This document shows, in pieces, positions 8,963 through 16,505 of a stretch of 64,000 nucleotides of DNA (position 1 is the stretch's first letter; every line of letters begins with the position of its first letter). Below the pieces are notes generated by a model. That model saw only the letters and a program-made list of their open reading frames with translations. It was not told the DNA's origin and did no database searches. Location: the NCBI RefSeq assembly GCF_002078175.1, contig NZ_MWFK01000001.1, positions 5,580,001 to 5,644,000 of the forward strand, given 5' to 3'. This DNA is from Streptomyces sp. M41(2017). Its GTDB lineage: Bacteria > Actinomycetota > Actinomycetes > Streptomycetales > Streptomycetaceae. Made by a program: the position numbers and the translations under genes.

Positions 8963-9238
8963 GTGGCCGAGGAAACGCGTGAATCCGAGTCGACCGACAC
9001 CCGGGCCGGGAAAACGAGCGATCAGCCGCTGCCGCGCAAGGCAAAGCGCCCGGTCCGCAAAGGGGATCCGGCGCCGGACGGCGGCGAGGGCAGCTCCCCG
9101 AGCGGCTCTTCGAGCCGCGAAGGAATGGGCCCGGCGCTGCCCCGTAAGGCGAAGGGTCCGGTCAATTACGCGAAGGGTCCGGCCCCCGACTCCCATGGTG
9201 GCGGGAGTAACTCACCGAACGGTGCCCAGAGCAGCTAG
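8963..9238 (+). CDS. Small repeat protein with two LPRKAK segments
   Basis: From GTG 8963 the frame gives 91 hydrophilic residues. PLPRKAKRPVRKGDPAPDGG near residue 20 is partly repeated as ALPRKAKGPVNYAKGPAPD near residue 60, separated and followed by Ser/Gly-rich linkers. It has no membrane span, signal peptide or cysteine. Start choice is uncertain: GAAAGGGG lies 7 bases upstream, and an earlier in-frame ATG at 8732 would add a non-repetitive N-terminus with cysteines. It may be an intrinsically disordered basic protein; function unknown. Confidence 0.45.
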   Translation: MAEETRESESTDTRAGKTSDQPLPRKAKRPVRKGDPAPDGGEGSSPSGSSSREGMGPALPRKAKGPVNYAKGPAPDSHGGGSNSPNGAQSS

Positions 9239-9371
9239 CGCACGAGCAGCGAAGCGTCATCCTTCCGGCCGGCTGGTCAAGTAGGTCAGGACTGGGTTGC
9301 GAAGTCTTGGTCAGCGCCGGGACGCCTGTGGTAAACCGATGGCCTGCTCCGCACCCCTTCCGGAGGCCTTC

Positions 9372-9953
9372 ATGCACCGCCTCGCCGTCTTCCTCGCCTC
9401 GTCCAACGGAAACGACCCGGCGCACGCCGCGCTGGCCGCCGGCGTCGGCGCAGAACTCGCCCGGAACGGAATCGGTCTCGTCTACGGCGGGGGCCGTCGC
9501 GGTCTGATGGGCGTGTTGGCGGACAGCGCGTTGAAGGCGGGTGGCGAGGTCATCGGTGTCATGCCGCGCAGCATGGCCGAACGGGAGTGGGCGCATGAAG
9601 GGCTGACGGAACTGCTCCTCTGCGACTCGATGCACGAGCGCAAAGCGCTCATGGCCGAGCGTGCCGACGCCTTCATCGCCCTGCCCGGCGGTCTCGGCAC
9701 CCTGGAAGAGATCTTCGAGGTGTGGTCCTGGCGCCAGCTTGGATTCCACGCCAAGCCCATCGGCTTCCTCAACACCGACGGCTTTTGGACGCCGCTCCTC
9801 GGCGCCCTGCGCGGCATCGCCGACTCTGGCTTTCTCCCCGCAGCCACTCTCGACGACCTTGCCGTCGCCCCTGATCTGCCCCGTCTGCTGGAGGCGTTGC
9901 AGGAGCGGTTGAGCAGTGTGCCTCGGCCCGCCCACGGTCACCATCTGCGCTGA
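9372..9953 (+). CDS. LOG-family protein (TIGR00730), phosphoribohydrolase-like
   Basis: 193-residue Rossmann-fold LOG protein. The nucleotide-binding strand YGGGRRGLMGVLADSAL and the family signature PGGLGTLEEIFE, with MHERKALM before it, are all present; the Arg and Glu are the catalytic pair of cytokinin-riboside 5'-monophosphate phosphoribohydrolases. These enzymes release the base from nucleoside monophosphates; the bacterial substrate is often plain AMP. ATG 9372 follows GGAGG and starts at the first beta strand (MHRLAVFLASS), so an upstream in-frame start is not needed. Single-gene unit. Confidence 0.9.
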   Translation: MHRLAVFLASSNGNDPAHAALAAGVGAELARNGIGLVYGGGRRGLMGVLADSALKAGGEVIGVMPRSMAEREWAHEGLTELLLCDSMHERKALMAERADAFIALPGGLGTLEEIFEVWSWRQLGFHAKPIGFLNTDGFWTPLLGALRGIADSGFLPAATLDDLAVAPDLPRLLEALQERLSSVPRPAHGHHLR

Positions 9954-10270
9954 CCGGGAACCGAGCGCGCACGGCGCGAGCACCAAGTCCCGTGAAGAAG
10001 GGGTTCCAGAAGACGGTGTGTCGCCAAGATGTCCCTTCACCTTTTCGGGTGATGCCATCGGGCGGCTGCCCCCTACTGCGCCATGACCGTTCTCGGCGCG
10101 CCCGATGACGGCGACGTGTGCGATTGCTTCATCTGCTGTGGTGTGGTGGACGTGGGTTCGCTGGGAGACCGTACGCACGCCCGAGTTCGCGACTCGACGA
10201 GCCGCCGGTGAGACGGCCAGGGGTGGGTACCGTTTGAGCACCGACCGTCTTCTCCCGTGAGGAACCGACC
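9954..10270. other. Intergenic region, no gene recognised
   Basis: 317 bases with no credible coding frame. GGGTAC at 10224-10229 resembles a Streptomyces SigB-type -10 element, but no GTTT-like -35 sits 14-16 bases upstream, so I do not call a promoter. Confidence 0.35.
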
Positions 10271-10696
10271 ATGACCGCCGATGCCTACCTCGTCCTGCTG
10301 AACGGCACGGCTTCGACACTCGGGGTATCCCCTGCGGCCGTCGGAGATCTCGCCTGCATGGAGACTCCCGCGGTTCAGGGGTGGCTCCACGCACAGGGGG
10401 CGTCGGTCCCGTCGTCACGTCTGCGTCTCCTGCCTCCGGAGGAGACGTCGGGCATTCCCGAGGAGGCCGAGAGGCTTCCCGTGCCGCTCAGTGACGAGGA
10501 ACTGAGCCGCGTCCGCCACCACGCCACGTCGCAGGGCGTCGGGCGTATGGAGGAGGAGCTGCAGGCATACGGCTTCCAGATGGGCGGACGCGAGTCGCTG
10601 ATCATCCGTGCGTTCGCGGCTGGGGTTCCCGCGCACCGTATTGCGGAGTTGACGGGTGAGGATCTGGCTGCCGTGAAGGAGATCGCGCTGCGCTAG
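10271..10696 (+). CDS. Conserved hypothetical protein
   Basis: 141 soluble residues. The C-terminal third (GRESLIIRAFAAGVPAHRIAELTGEDLAAVKEIA) looks like a short helix-turn-helix of the kind that follows an initial helical bundle, so a DNA-binding role is possible but unproven. GTGAGGAACC precedes the ATG. It is convergent with the DUF2267 gene, and both share the hairpin at 10709-10743. No family is recognised with confidence. Confidence 0.65.
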   Translation: MTADAYLVLLNGTASTLGVSPAAVGDLACMETPAVQGWLHAQGASVPSSRLRLLPPEETSGIPEEAERLPVPLSDEELSRVRHHATSQGVGRMEEELQAYGFQMGGRESLIIRAFAAGVPAHRIAELTGEDLAAVKEIALR

Positions 10697-10708
10697 GCCG
10701 TGTCCGGA

Positions 10709-10743
10709 GGGTCAAGGCCCGTAGGTGAAGCGGGCCTTGACCC
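10709..10743. terminator. Bidirectional terminator hairpin
   Basis: A perfect 13-base inverted repeat (GGGTCAAGGCCCG and its complement) with a 9-base loop lies between the stop codons of two convergent genes, 13 bases from each. As usual in Streptomyces there is no long T tract. Confidence 0.85.
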
Positions 10744-10755
10744 CCGCCCTGGGTG

Positions 10756-11190
10756 TCAGGCAGCTCGGACGAGCTGCGCTCGGCCGAACAGCAGCGCGTA
10801 GCCCTCGGGGAGCTGTCCGATGATCCGGGAAGTGAGGCCGTCGCCGGCGAGTCGCCCGACGACGCTCAGAACAGTTCCGGTGTCCCAGCGGGCGACTGCG
10901 GGAGCAGTCCCCGTGCGGGTGGCGAGATCCTTCACGAAGCCCCAGCCGGTGAGGTGGTGCGGGTGGGGAACCTGACGGGTGAGGAGCCTGGCAGCCTCGG
11001 GAGGAAGGCACGCGGCGAGTTCGTCGCGCTCCGCTCCCGCGAGCTGGCGGCCGAGGGCTTCCAGTACGGCGCGGGTGACGTGCTCCGCCCGCTGCAGCGT
11101 CGGATAAGCGCCTTCGTAGCGGATCCTTTCCAGCATCTCGTGAAACGTCATACCGGTCCGGGCAGAAGCCGGTTCACGCAGCGAAAGCAT
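10756..11190 (-). CDS. DUF2267 domain protein
   Basis: 144 residues from ATG 11190. MTFHEMLERIRYEGAYPTLQRAEHVTRAVLEALGRQL with AERDELAACLPPEAARLL is the standard DUF2267 repeat, an all-helical domain of unknown function found in stress-associated actinobacterial proteins. The second half (WGFVKDLATRTG onward) is a degenerate second repeat. An in-frame start 37 codons further upstream is rejected because the extension is non-conserved and Pro/Ala-rich. Its neighbour upstream is Hsp20, transcribed in the same direction. Confidence 0.8.
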   Translation of the reverse strand: MLSLREPASARTGMTFHEMLERIRYEGAYPTLQRAEHVTRAVLEALGRQLAGAERDELAACLPPEAARLLTRQVPHPHHLTGWGFVKDLATRTGTAPAVARWDTGTVLSVVGRLAGDGLTSRIIGQLPEGYALLFGRAQLVRAA

Positions 11191-11494
11191 GGGAAGGCGT
11201 TCCCTTTCTTTGGCAGGGGGATTCAGGGGGGCGTGGCCCAGGTCAGTAGGAGGGATCACGGCGACCGCAGAGGAGGTCGTAGCCCGGGGGCGCTGGAGCA
11301 CGGTGGCCGGTGTGGTCTTCGTGTGCGGCGTGGGCCGTCACACTGCGCACGGCGCTGATGTCCCAGGCCGCGGTCCGTTCGCTCGGTCCCTCGCTCCATG
11401 CCGCTGTCGCCCGCCCTCACGAACCGCCGGGCGGCAAGCTTTCGGCGGCCTGGAGCGGGTCGAGCAGGGTCAGCGCGACGTCTCCGGGAGCAGG

Positions 11495-11533
11495 GCGGAG
11501 GGCGGAGCCCGAGGGACGGGATCCGCCCTCCGC
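11495..11533 (-). terminator. Terminator of hsp20
   Basis: A perfect 12-base stem (GCGGAGGGCGGA and its complement) with a 15-base loop ends 21 bases beyond the hsp20 stop codon on its downstream side. Confidence 0.65.
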
Positions 11534-11553
11534 GTCGGCCGGAGATCGGCTGA

Positions 11554-11988
11554 TCAGCCGCTGATCTGCGGGTGATCGCCGGTGCCACCGATGGCGATCT
11601 TGCGGGGCTTTGCGCGTTCGGCGATCGGGATGCGGAGCGTCAGCACCCCTGCGTCGTAGTCGGCCGTGATGCGCTCGGTGTCCAGGGTGTCGGCGAGGAC
11701 CAGCTGGCGGGAGAACACGCCCAGGGGCCGCTCGGAGAGTTCCATCTGTACGTCGTCGGCCTTGACGACGGGGCGCCGCTCGGCCTTGACGGTGAGCATG
11801 TTCCGCTCGACGTCGATGTCGATCGCGTCCTTCGCGACGCCGGGCAGGTCGAGGGCGATCACGTACTCCTCGCCCTCGCGGTAGGCGTCCATCGGCATGG
11901 TCGAGGGCCTCGACCATGTGCCGGACCCACCGGTCAGCTGCTGGGCGAGACGGTCGAGTTCGCGGAACGGGTCAGTGCGCATCAACAT
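11554..11988 (-). CDS. Hsp20/alpha-crystallin small heat-shock protein (Hsp18-like)
   Basis: 144 residues from ATG 11988 (MLMRTDPFRELDRLAQQL). The alpha-crystallin domain covers about residues 35-135: EEYVIALDLPGVAKDAIDID, ERNMLTVKAER, ERPLGVFSRQLVLADTLD and the closing AGVLTLRIPIAERAKPRKI. Small heat-shock proteins hold unfolding proteins for refolding. The promoter region carries a RheA-type operator 66 bases upstream (12054-12072), plus a degenerate second copy, matching the known control of hsp18 in Streptomyces albus. A further in-frame upstream start exists, but the extension has no Hsp20 features. A truncated paralogue lies at 16164-16372. Confidence 0.92.
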   Translation of the reverse strand: MLMRTDPFRELDRLAQQLTGGSGTWSRPSTMPMDAYREGEEYVIALDLPGVAKDAIDIDVERNMLTVKAERRPVVKADDVQMELSERPLGVFSRQLVLADTLDTERITADYDAGVLTLRIPIAERAKPRKIAIGGTGDHPQISG

Positions 11989-12053
11989 CGCGAAAACACC
12001 TCCACAGGTCTGGCAGGAACTGCCAATGCGCTTCGTCTGACTCAGTTCTAACA

Positions 12054-12072
12054 CGTCATCCAATGGATGACA
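12054..12072. promoter_or_regulatory. RheA-type operator upstream of hsp20
   Basis: CGTCATC-CAATG-GATGACA differs in one base from the published S. albus RheA site TGTCATC-N5-GATGACA. A poorer second copy, TGTCATC-N5-GCTGACG, lies exactly 26 bases further upstream (12080-12098). The site is placed to repress hsp20 at normal temperature. Confidence 0.8.
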
Positions 12073-12079
12073 AGTAGCA

Positions 12080-12098
12080 TGTCATCCGTCCGCTGACG
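12080..12098. promoter_or_regulatory. Degenerate second RheA-type operator
   Basis: The left half TGTCATC is perfect; the right half GCTGACG keeps 5 of 7 positions. The 26-base offset from the first operator equals the offset between the two operators at 16440-16484, so the pair is probably inherited as a unit. Confidence 0.5.
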
Positions 12099-12319
12099 AA
12101 CGATGGCTCCGCCTGTCGGCGCTCAGGTGCGGTCCACGGCGAGGCGGCCGCTCTGCGCAGTCCGCAGTGGGGGAGGGGTGGGGAGCGGGCGGCGGCGCGT
12201 CCCAGGTGCGTCGGCGCACGCAGGGCGTCGTCTACGCGGTCGGTCCGGCGACGCCCCCTGCCTTGAGGTACGCAAGAGGCTCCTGCCGCGTGTGATGAAG
12301 GCGGTGGGAGACTTGCGGG

Positions 12320-13123
12320 ATGGACATCCGTCGCAGGAACAACGTCACCGTCACCGGCCGTGCGGGCGGGCAGGTGCTGCTGTTGGCGCACGGCTTCGGC
12401 TGTGACCAGAACATGTGGCGGCTCGTCGTCCCCGCGTTGGCTCGTGACCACCAGGTGGTGCTCTTCGACTACGTCGGCTCGGGCCACGCGGATCCGGATG
12501 CGTGGAGCGAGCAGCGCTACGGCTCCCTGGAGGGCTATGCCCAGGATGTTCTGGACATCTGTGAGGACCTGGATCTGCGCGATGTGGTGTTCGTGGGGCA
12601 TTCGGTCAGCGCCATGGTCGGGGTTCTCGCCGCGGCGCAGGCTCCGCAGAGGTTCTCCGGCTTGGTGATGGTGGCTCCCTCGCCCCGGTATATCGATGAC
12701 GACGGTTATCGAGGCGGATTCGGCGCGGACGACATCGAGGAGCTGTTGGAGTCGCTGGAGTCGAACTATCTGGGCTGGTCGGCTGCGATGGCGCCGGTGA
12801 TCATGGGTAATGAGGACCGGCCGGAGCTCGGCGAGGAGCTGACCGCCTCGTTCTGCGCCACCGATCCGGACATGGCCCGGGTCTTCGCCCGCACGACCTT
12901 TCTCTCCGACAGCCGGGCCGATCTGAAGACGGTCGCGGTGCCGACGCTGGTGCTGGAGTGCCGACAGGACGTGATCGCGCCGCGCGAGGTGGGCGCCTAC
13001 GTCCACGCCGCGATCCCCGGCAGCCGTTTGGTCACGCTCGAAGCGACGGGCCACTGCCCTCAGCTGAGTGCTCCGCAGGCCACCGCCGCCGCGATCACCG
13101 AGTTCACCGGGGGCGCCCGATGA
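12320..13123 (+). CDS. rsbQ: RsbQ-like alpha/beta hydrolase
   Basis: 267 residues. The nucleophile elbow GHSVSAMV (Ser95), an Asp in CRQDVIAP and the His in GHCPQLSAP match the corresponding segments of Bacillus subtilis RsbQ. LLAHGFGCDQNMW supplies the oxyanion loop. In Bacillus, RsbQ is needed for the PAS-phosphatase RsbP to signal energy stress, probably by producing or delivering a small hydrophobic ligand. Here the next gene is exactly such a PAS-SpoIIE phosphatase and overlaps the stop codon (ATGATG over TGA). Related fold members are strigolactone and karrikin receptors. Symbol given from motif and context. Confidence 0.85.
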   Translation: MDIRRRNNVTVTGRAGGQVLLLAHGFGCDQNMWRLVVPALARDHQVVLFDYVGSGHADPDAWSEQRYGSLEGYAQDVLDICEDLDLRDVVFVGHSVSAMVGVLAAAQAPQRFSGLVMVAPSPRYIDDDGYRGGFGADDIEELLESLESNYLGWSAAMAPVIMGNEDRPELGEELTASFCATDPDMARVFARTTFLSDSRADLKTVAVPTLVLECRQDVIAPREVGAYVHAAIPGSRLVTLEATGHCPQLSAPQATAAAITEFTGGAR

Positions 13124-14409
13124 TGTGCGGGACGACCGACCAGGGACCTGGCGGGGAGCAGGAGGCGGGGGACACGGACGCGGCCTTCTCCTCACTGCTG
13201 GAGGACAGCGTTGAGGAGCTGTACGAGCAGGCGCCCTGCGGCTACCTTTCGACGCTGATGGACGGCACCGTCGCGAAGGTCAACGCCACGCTGCTCGACT
13301 GGCTCGGCCTCTCCCGGGACCAGGTCGTGGGCCGTTTGCGGTTCGCCGATCTCCTCACCGTCGGCGGCAAGCTCTACCACGAGACGCACTTCGCGCCGAT
13401 GCTGCAGATGCAGGGCGAGGTCAGCGGTATCGCCCTGGACCTCAAAGCCGCCGGCAAGCAGCGGCTCCCGGTCCTCGTCACCTCGCGGGTGAAGACCAGC
13501 GACGACGGTGAGCCGCTGCTGATCCGCACCACCGTGTTCGACGCCCGCGAGCGCCGCGCCTATGAGCAGGAGCTACTGCGTGGCCGCCTGGCAGCCGAAG
13601 AGGCGCACCGGCAGGCGGAGACCGACCGGGCCCGGCTCCAAGAGGCCCTCGCCGTCCTCCAGCGGAACCTGCTGCCCGCCGAACTTCCCAAGATTCCCGG
13701 ACTCGACGCGGCCTCGTACTACCACACCGCCTCTCCGGACCTGCTCGGCGGAGACTTCTACGACCTGTTCCCCCTGGACGCAGGCCGGTGGGCCTTCTTC
13801 CTCGGCGACGTGTGCGGGAAGGGCCCCCAGGCGGCCGCGCTGACCTCGCTGACCCGCTATACGCTGCGCGCCGCGGCCCTGCACGATCCCGACCCCGAAA
13901 CCGTTCTGAGAACCCTGAATACGGTGCTGCACGAGCGGTACACCCGGGGTGACACCCGCTACTGCACAGCGATTTTCGGAGTCCTGCAGCCCAAGGACGA
14001 GCATGTCAGTGTGCACCTGGCCTCCGGCGGCCACCCGCCGGCGCTCATCCAGCGCGCGGACGGGACCGCCGCCTATCTGCCCACCCCCGGCGGCATGCTC
14101 ATCGGCGTCCTGCCCGACGCGCCGTTCACCTCCGTCCACACCGAACTGACCCGGGGAGACACCTTGCTCCTGTACACCGACGGCTTGACGGAGGCCCGAA
14201 TCGGCCCGCGGCGTGACCTCTACGGTGAAGACGCCCTGTGTGCTTTCGCCGCCGCGCAGCCCGCCTCGGGCCCTCAGGCATTGGTCACGGCCCTGACCGG
14301 GCTCCTGGCGGGCTTCGGCAAGGGCCTGGACGACGACACCGCGCTGCTCGCCCTGGGCGCCCCCGCCCCGCATCCCACCTCCGCGACCGGAGAGCAAGGT
14401 CTGACATGA
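13120..14409 (+). CDS. rsbP: PAS domain-SpoIIE phosphatase (RsbP-like)
   Basis: 429 residues. A PAS domain (about 30-145: YEQAPCGYLSTLMDGTVAKVN through FADLLTVGGKLYHETHF) joins by a helical coiled coil (about 148-185) to a PPM/SpoIIE serine phosphatase. The metal-binding GGDFYDLF starts at residue 210; GDVCGKGPQAA, ASGGHPPALI and the closing LDDDTALLAL are also present. It should dephosphorylate an RsbV-type antagonist when its PAS domain senses a ligand or RsbQ product. It overlaps rsbQ at the start and the STAS gene at the end by 4 bases each, so the three are made together. ATG 13123 is an equally possible start. Confidence 0.88.
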   Translation: MMCGTTDQGPGGEQEAGDTDAAFSSLLEDSVEELYEQAPCGYLSTLMDGTVAKVNATLLDWLGLSRDQVVGRLRFADLLTVGGKLYHETHFAPMLQMQGEVSGIALDLKAAGKQRLPVLVTSRVKTSDDGEPLLIRTTVFDARERRAYEQELLRGRLAAEEAHRQAETDRARLQEALAVLQRNLLPAELPKIPGLDAASYYHTASPDLLGGDFYDLFPLDAGRWAFFLGDVCGKGPQAAALTSLTRYTLRAAALHDPDPETVLRTLNTVLHERYTRGDTRYCTAIFGVLQPKDEHVSVHLASGGHPPALIQRADGTAAYLPTPGGMLIGVLPDAPFTSVHTELTRGDTLLLYTDGLTEARIGPRRDLYGEDALCAFAAAQPASGPQALVTALTGLLAGFGKGLDDDTALLALGAPAPHPTSATGEQGLT

Positions 14410-14759
14410 GCCAGCTGACGATCACCCGCCGAGACGCCGCCACCGGTCCCGTACTGGAGATCGCCGGCGACCTCGACTATGCGAGCGCGCCGGAACTCCG
14501 TGACTCCCTCGACGGCCTCGCTCTGGCCGATGGGCAGCTACTGATCCTGGATCTGGCCGGCTTGGACTACTGCGACTCCAGTGGCCTCACGGCATTGCTG
14601 GCGGCCCGGAATCTGGCCGCAGAACGGAGCGCACACATCGCGCTGGCCTCAGTCCCGGCAGACACCATGCGCATCCTGTCCCTCACGGGCCTGGACCGGG
14701 TCTTCCCCCTGCATTCCGATGCCTCAACGACCGACGTGTCGCACTACAGAGCGGGCTGA
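14406..14759 (+). CDS. STAS-domain anti-sigma factor antagonist (RsbV-like)
   Basis: 117-residue single STAS domain. LILDLAGLDYCDSSGLTALLAA holds the DSSG loop whose Ser is phosphorylated by an RsbW-type kinase and dephosphorylated by a SpoIIE phosphatase. The ATG overlaps the phosphatase stop (ATGA), so it is the obvious substrate of that phosphatase. No kinase lies in this operon; the nearest HATPase protein in the window is at 45421-45810. Function as an antagonist is standard for the family; the target sigma factor is unknown. Confidence 0.88.
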   Translation: MSQLTITRRDAATGPVLEIAGDLDYASAPELRDSLDGLALADGQLLILDLAGLDYCDSSGLTALLAARNLAAERSAHIALASVPADTMRILSLTGLDRVFPLHSDASTTDVSHYRAG

Positions 14760-15200
14760 CCTGGTGGCACGGGTATTGCTCCCGAGTCCCATGACTTCGG
14801 CCGTGCCACCCACTTTCGACTGAATTTGTGCACGAGTGGTCGTTGATCGGGCCGACAACGGGGCACTCAGGGAACAGGCCGGCTAGGTGGCCGCCCCCTA
14901 GGGGACTGGCTGAGCTCAGGTTCTCCCGGTTCGGCCAGAGTGCCGGGAGACCCGCCCCTTACCGGGCCTCGGACCGGCTTGTGCGACCTGGCTCCATCGG
15001 GAAGGAGAGGTGGGTCAGCTTGGCGATGGGCGCGCACCCGTGCGCTCGGACGCGTCATGGGTAGGGTCCAGAGCAGGGGCAGTGCCGCGTTGACGGATTC
15101 CGACCGCACGCGCGGCTGTTCCCTGACGTGACCCATCGCCTCCATGACGCTATGCACAGCCACCCTCAAGAGGCCGCCAGTCTGTCGAAGGATGCGAACA
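14760..15200. other. Intergenic region, no gene recognised
   Basis: 441 bases between the rsbQ-rsbP-STAS operon and the GAF-ANTAR gene. A start-less frame running on the minus strand here is merely the extension of the truncated hsp20 frame. No terminator or operator is evident. Confidence 0.35.
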
Positions 15201-15935
15201 GTGAGCGCAGAAGACGCCGAGATGGCGTGGGACAGTGCATCGGTCACGCAATGGCTGCTGGAGATGCAGTCGCTGGAAGGATTCCTGCAGACGCTGGCCG
15301 ACGCCGCTTTGAAACGGACCGTCGTGGAAGGCGTCGGCGTCACGATCGAACGGGACCACCGTCCACTGACCGTCGTCAGTGCGGGGCCGGCCGCCCCACC
15401 TCTGGATGAGAAGCAGTACGGCCAGGACGACGGACCGTGCCTGCAGGCTGGACGCACCGGCCAGGAGATCCTCGTCGAGGACATGCTGGAAGAGTCGCGC
15501 TGGGGGGAATATCCGGCCTTCGCGGCGGCCTGCGGGATCCGCTCCTCATTGTCCCTGCCCATTGCCGACGGCACGGAGACCGTGGGTGCGCTTAACCTGT
15601 ATGCGGGACCACCTAACGGATTCGACCCGGCCGACCTGACGCTCCTGCGCTCGTTGGCCGCGCAGGCCACTGGCGCCATCGTCCTGGCCGAACGCCTCGC
15701 GCAGACGCGAGAGTTCGCTGAGCAGATGCGGACCGCCATGCAGTCCCGCACGGTCATCGACCAGGCCCTGGGCATGGTGATGCTGCAGCGCCGCTGCAGC
15801 GCCGATGTAGCGTTCGGCATCCTGCGGTCCGCCTCCCAGCACCGCAACATCAAACTGAGGGACTTGTGCGCGCAGATGATCACCAGTCTGACGGGCCACC
15901 CACCGGTCATCCCCGAACTGCCCGACCGGCCGTAG
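15201..15935 (+). CDS. GAF-ANTAR domain antitermination regulator
   Basis: 244 residues from GTG 15201, preceded by GAAGGATG. The GAF domain covers about residues 18-160 (TIERDHRPLTVVSAG, YGQDDGPCLQAGRTGQEILVEDM, IRSSLSLPI, ALNLYA). The C-terminal ANTAR domain (about 175-235: QMRTAMQSRTVIDQALGMVM onward) is an RNA-binding three-helix bundle. Such proteins relieve transcription termination by binding paired hexaloop stem-loops in mRNA leaders, with the GAF part sensing a small molecule. An upstream ATG at 15144 lacks a ribosome-binding site. A leftover GAF fragment of a similar protein lies at 17809-17998. Confidence 0.88.
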   Translation: MSAEDAEMAWDSASVTQWLLEMQSLEGFLQTLADAALKRTVVEGVGVTIERDHRPLTVVSAGPAAPPLDEKQYGQDDGPCLQAGRTGQEILVEDMLEESRWGEYPAFAAACGIRSSLSLPIADGTETVGALNLYAGPPNGFDPADLTLLRSLAAQATGAIVLAERLAQTREFAEQMRTAMQSRTVIDQALGMVMLQRRCSADVAFGILRSASQHRNIKLRDLCAQMITSLTGHPPVIPELPDRP

Positions 15936-16163
15936 CGGACGCTGCGCCCCGTCGCTGACGCCTTCGGGGCGGGCCATCTCCGCGACTCACGCCCATGGAA
16001 CGCGGCAGGCGCCGGACGCGATGGTCGCGGCATCCGTTTGGGCTGTCGCGACCACTGCTGCTGTGGGGCCGACGGCGCCCGGGCACCCCCATTCCGGGGC
16101 CTGCCCCGCATCGGCCCCGTGGGCTCGGCCGCCGAGCGCCTTGCGGTCGCCGGTGCCGCGACG

Positions 16164-16372
16164 CTGACCTGGCGCACGCTGAGCATGTTCCGCTCGATGT
16201 CGACGTCCAGGGCCGTGGGGTCCACGCCAGCCAGGTCGAACGCGATGACGTAACGCCCGCCGTCTCGGTCGGCGTCCACCGGCACGGCGGAGGGGCGGGG
16301 CGAGGTACGCGGACCGATCAACTGCTGTGCAGGAAAGTCGAGTTCACGGAATGGGTCAGTAGACGCCAGCAC
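16164..16372 (-). pseudogene. Truncated hsp20 copy
   Basis: From ATG 16372 the frame matches the intact Hsp20 closely for about 68 residues (MLASTDPFRELDFPAQQL, then RYVIAFDLAGV and DIERNMLSV) and then loses all similarity before the rest of the alpha-crystallin domain. The frame stays open for a further 1.3 kb, but only as antisense to other genes. Promoter-proximal DNA is also related: both copies share a GCCAATGCGCT element and RheA operators at about 66-68 bases from the start. It is a duplicated gene that has lost its 3' half. Confidence 0.75.
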
Positions 16373-16439
16373 GGGGTCACACCAACAGGAGCGTGCGGGC
16401 AGTTGCTGCCAATGCGCTGAACCCGGATCCGTTGTAGCA

Positions 16440-16458
16440 TGTCGTCAAAGTGATGACG
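16440..16458. promoter_or_regulatory. RheA-type operator 1
   Basis: TGTCGTC-AAAGT-GATGACG, an inverted repeat with the 5-base centre of the RheA site. It lies between the truncated hsp20 and the HSP18 regulator gene and is followed 26 bases later by operator 2. Confidence 0.7.
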
Positions 16459-16465
16459 AGGTCGA

Positions 16466-16484
16466 TGTCGTCAGGCTGATGACA
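16466..16484. promoter_or_regulatory. RheA-type operator 2
   Basis: TGTCGTC-AGGCT-GATGACA, one base from the consensus. It ends 21 bases before the ATG of the regulator gene, so a bound repressor would block that gene's own promoter or ribosome-binding site region. Confidence 0.75.
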
Positions 16485-16505
16485 GCAGGTGAGGGAGGTG
16501 CACTC

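Noticed and set aside
14867..16372. 501-codon minus-strand open frame
   Set aside because: Only the first 68 codons resemble Hsp20; the rest is antisense to the GAF-ANTAR gene and has no protein features.
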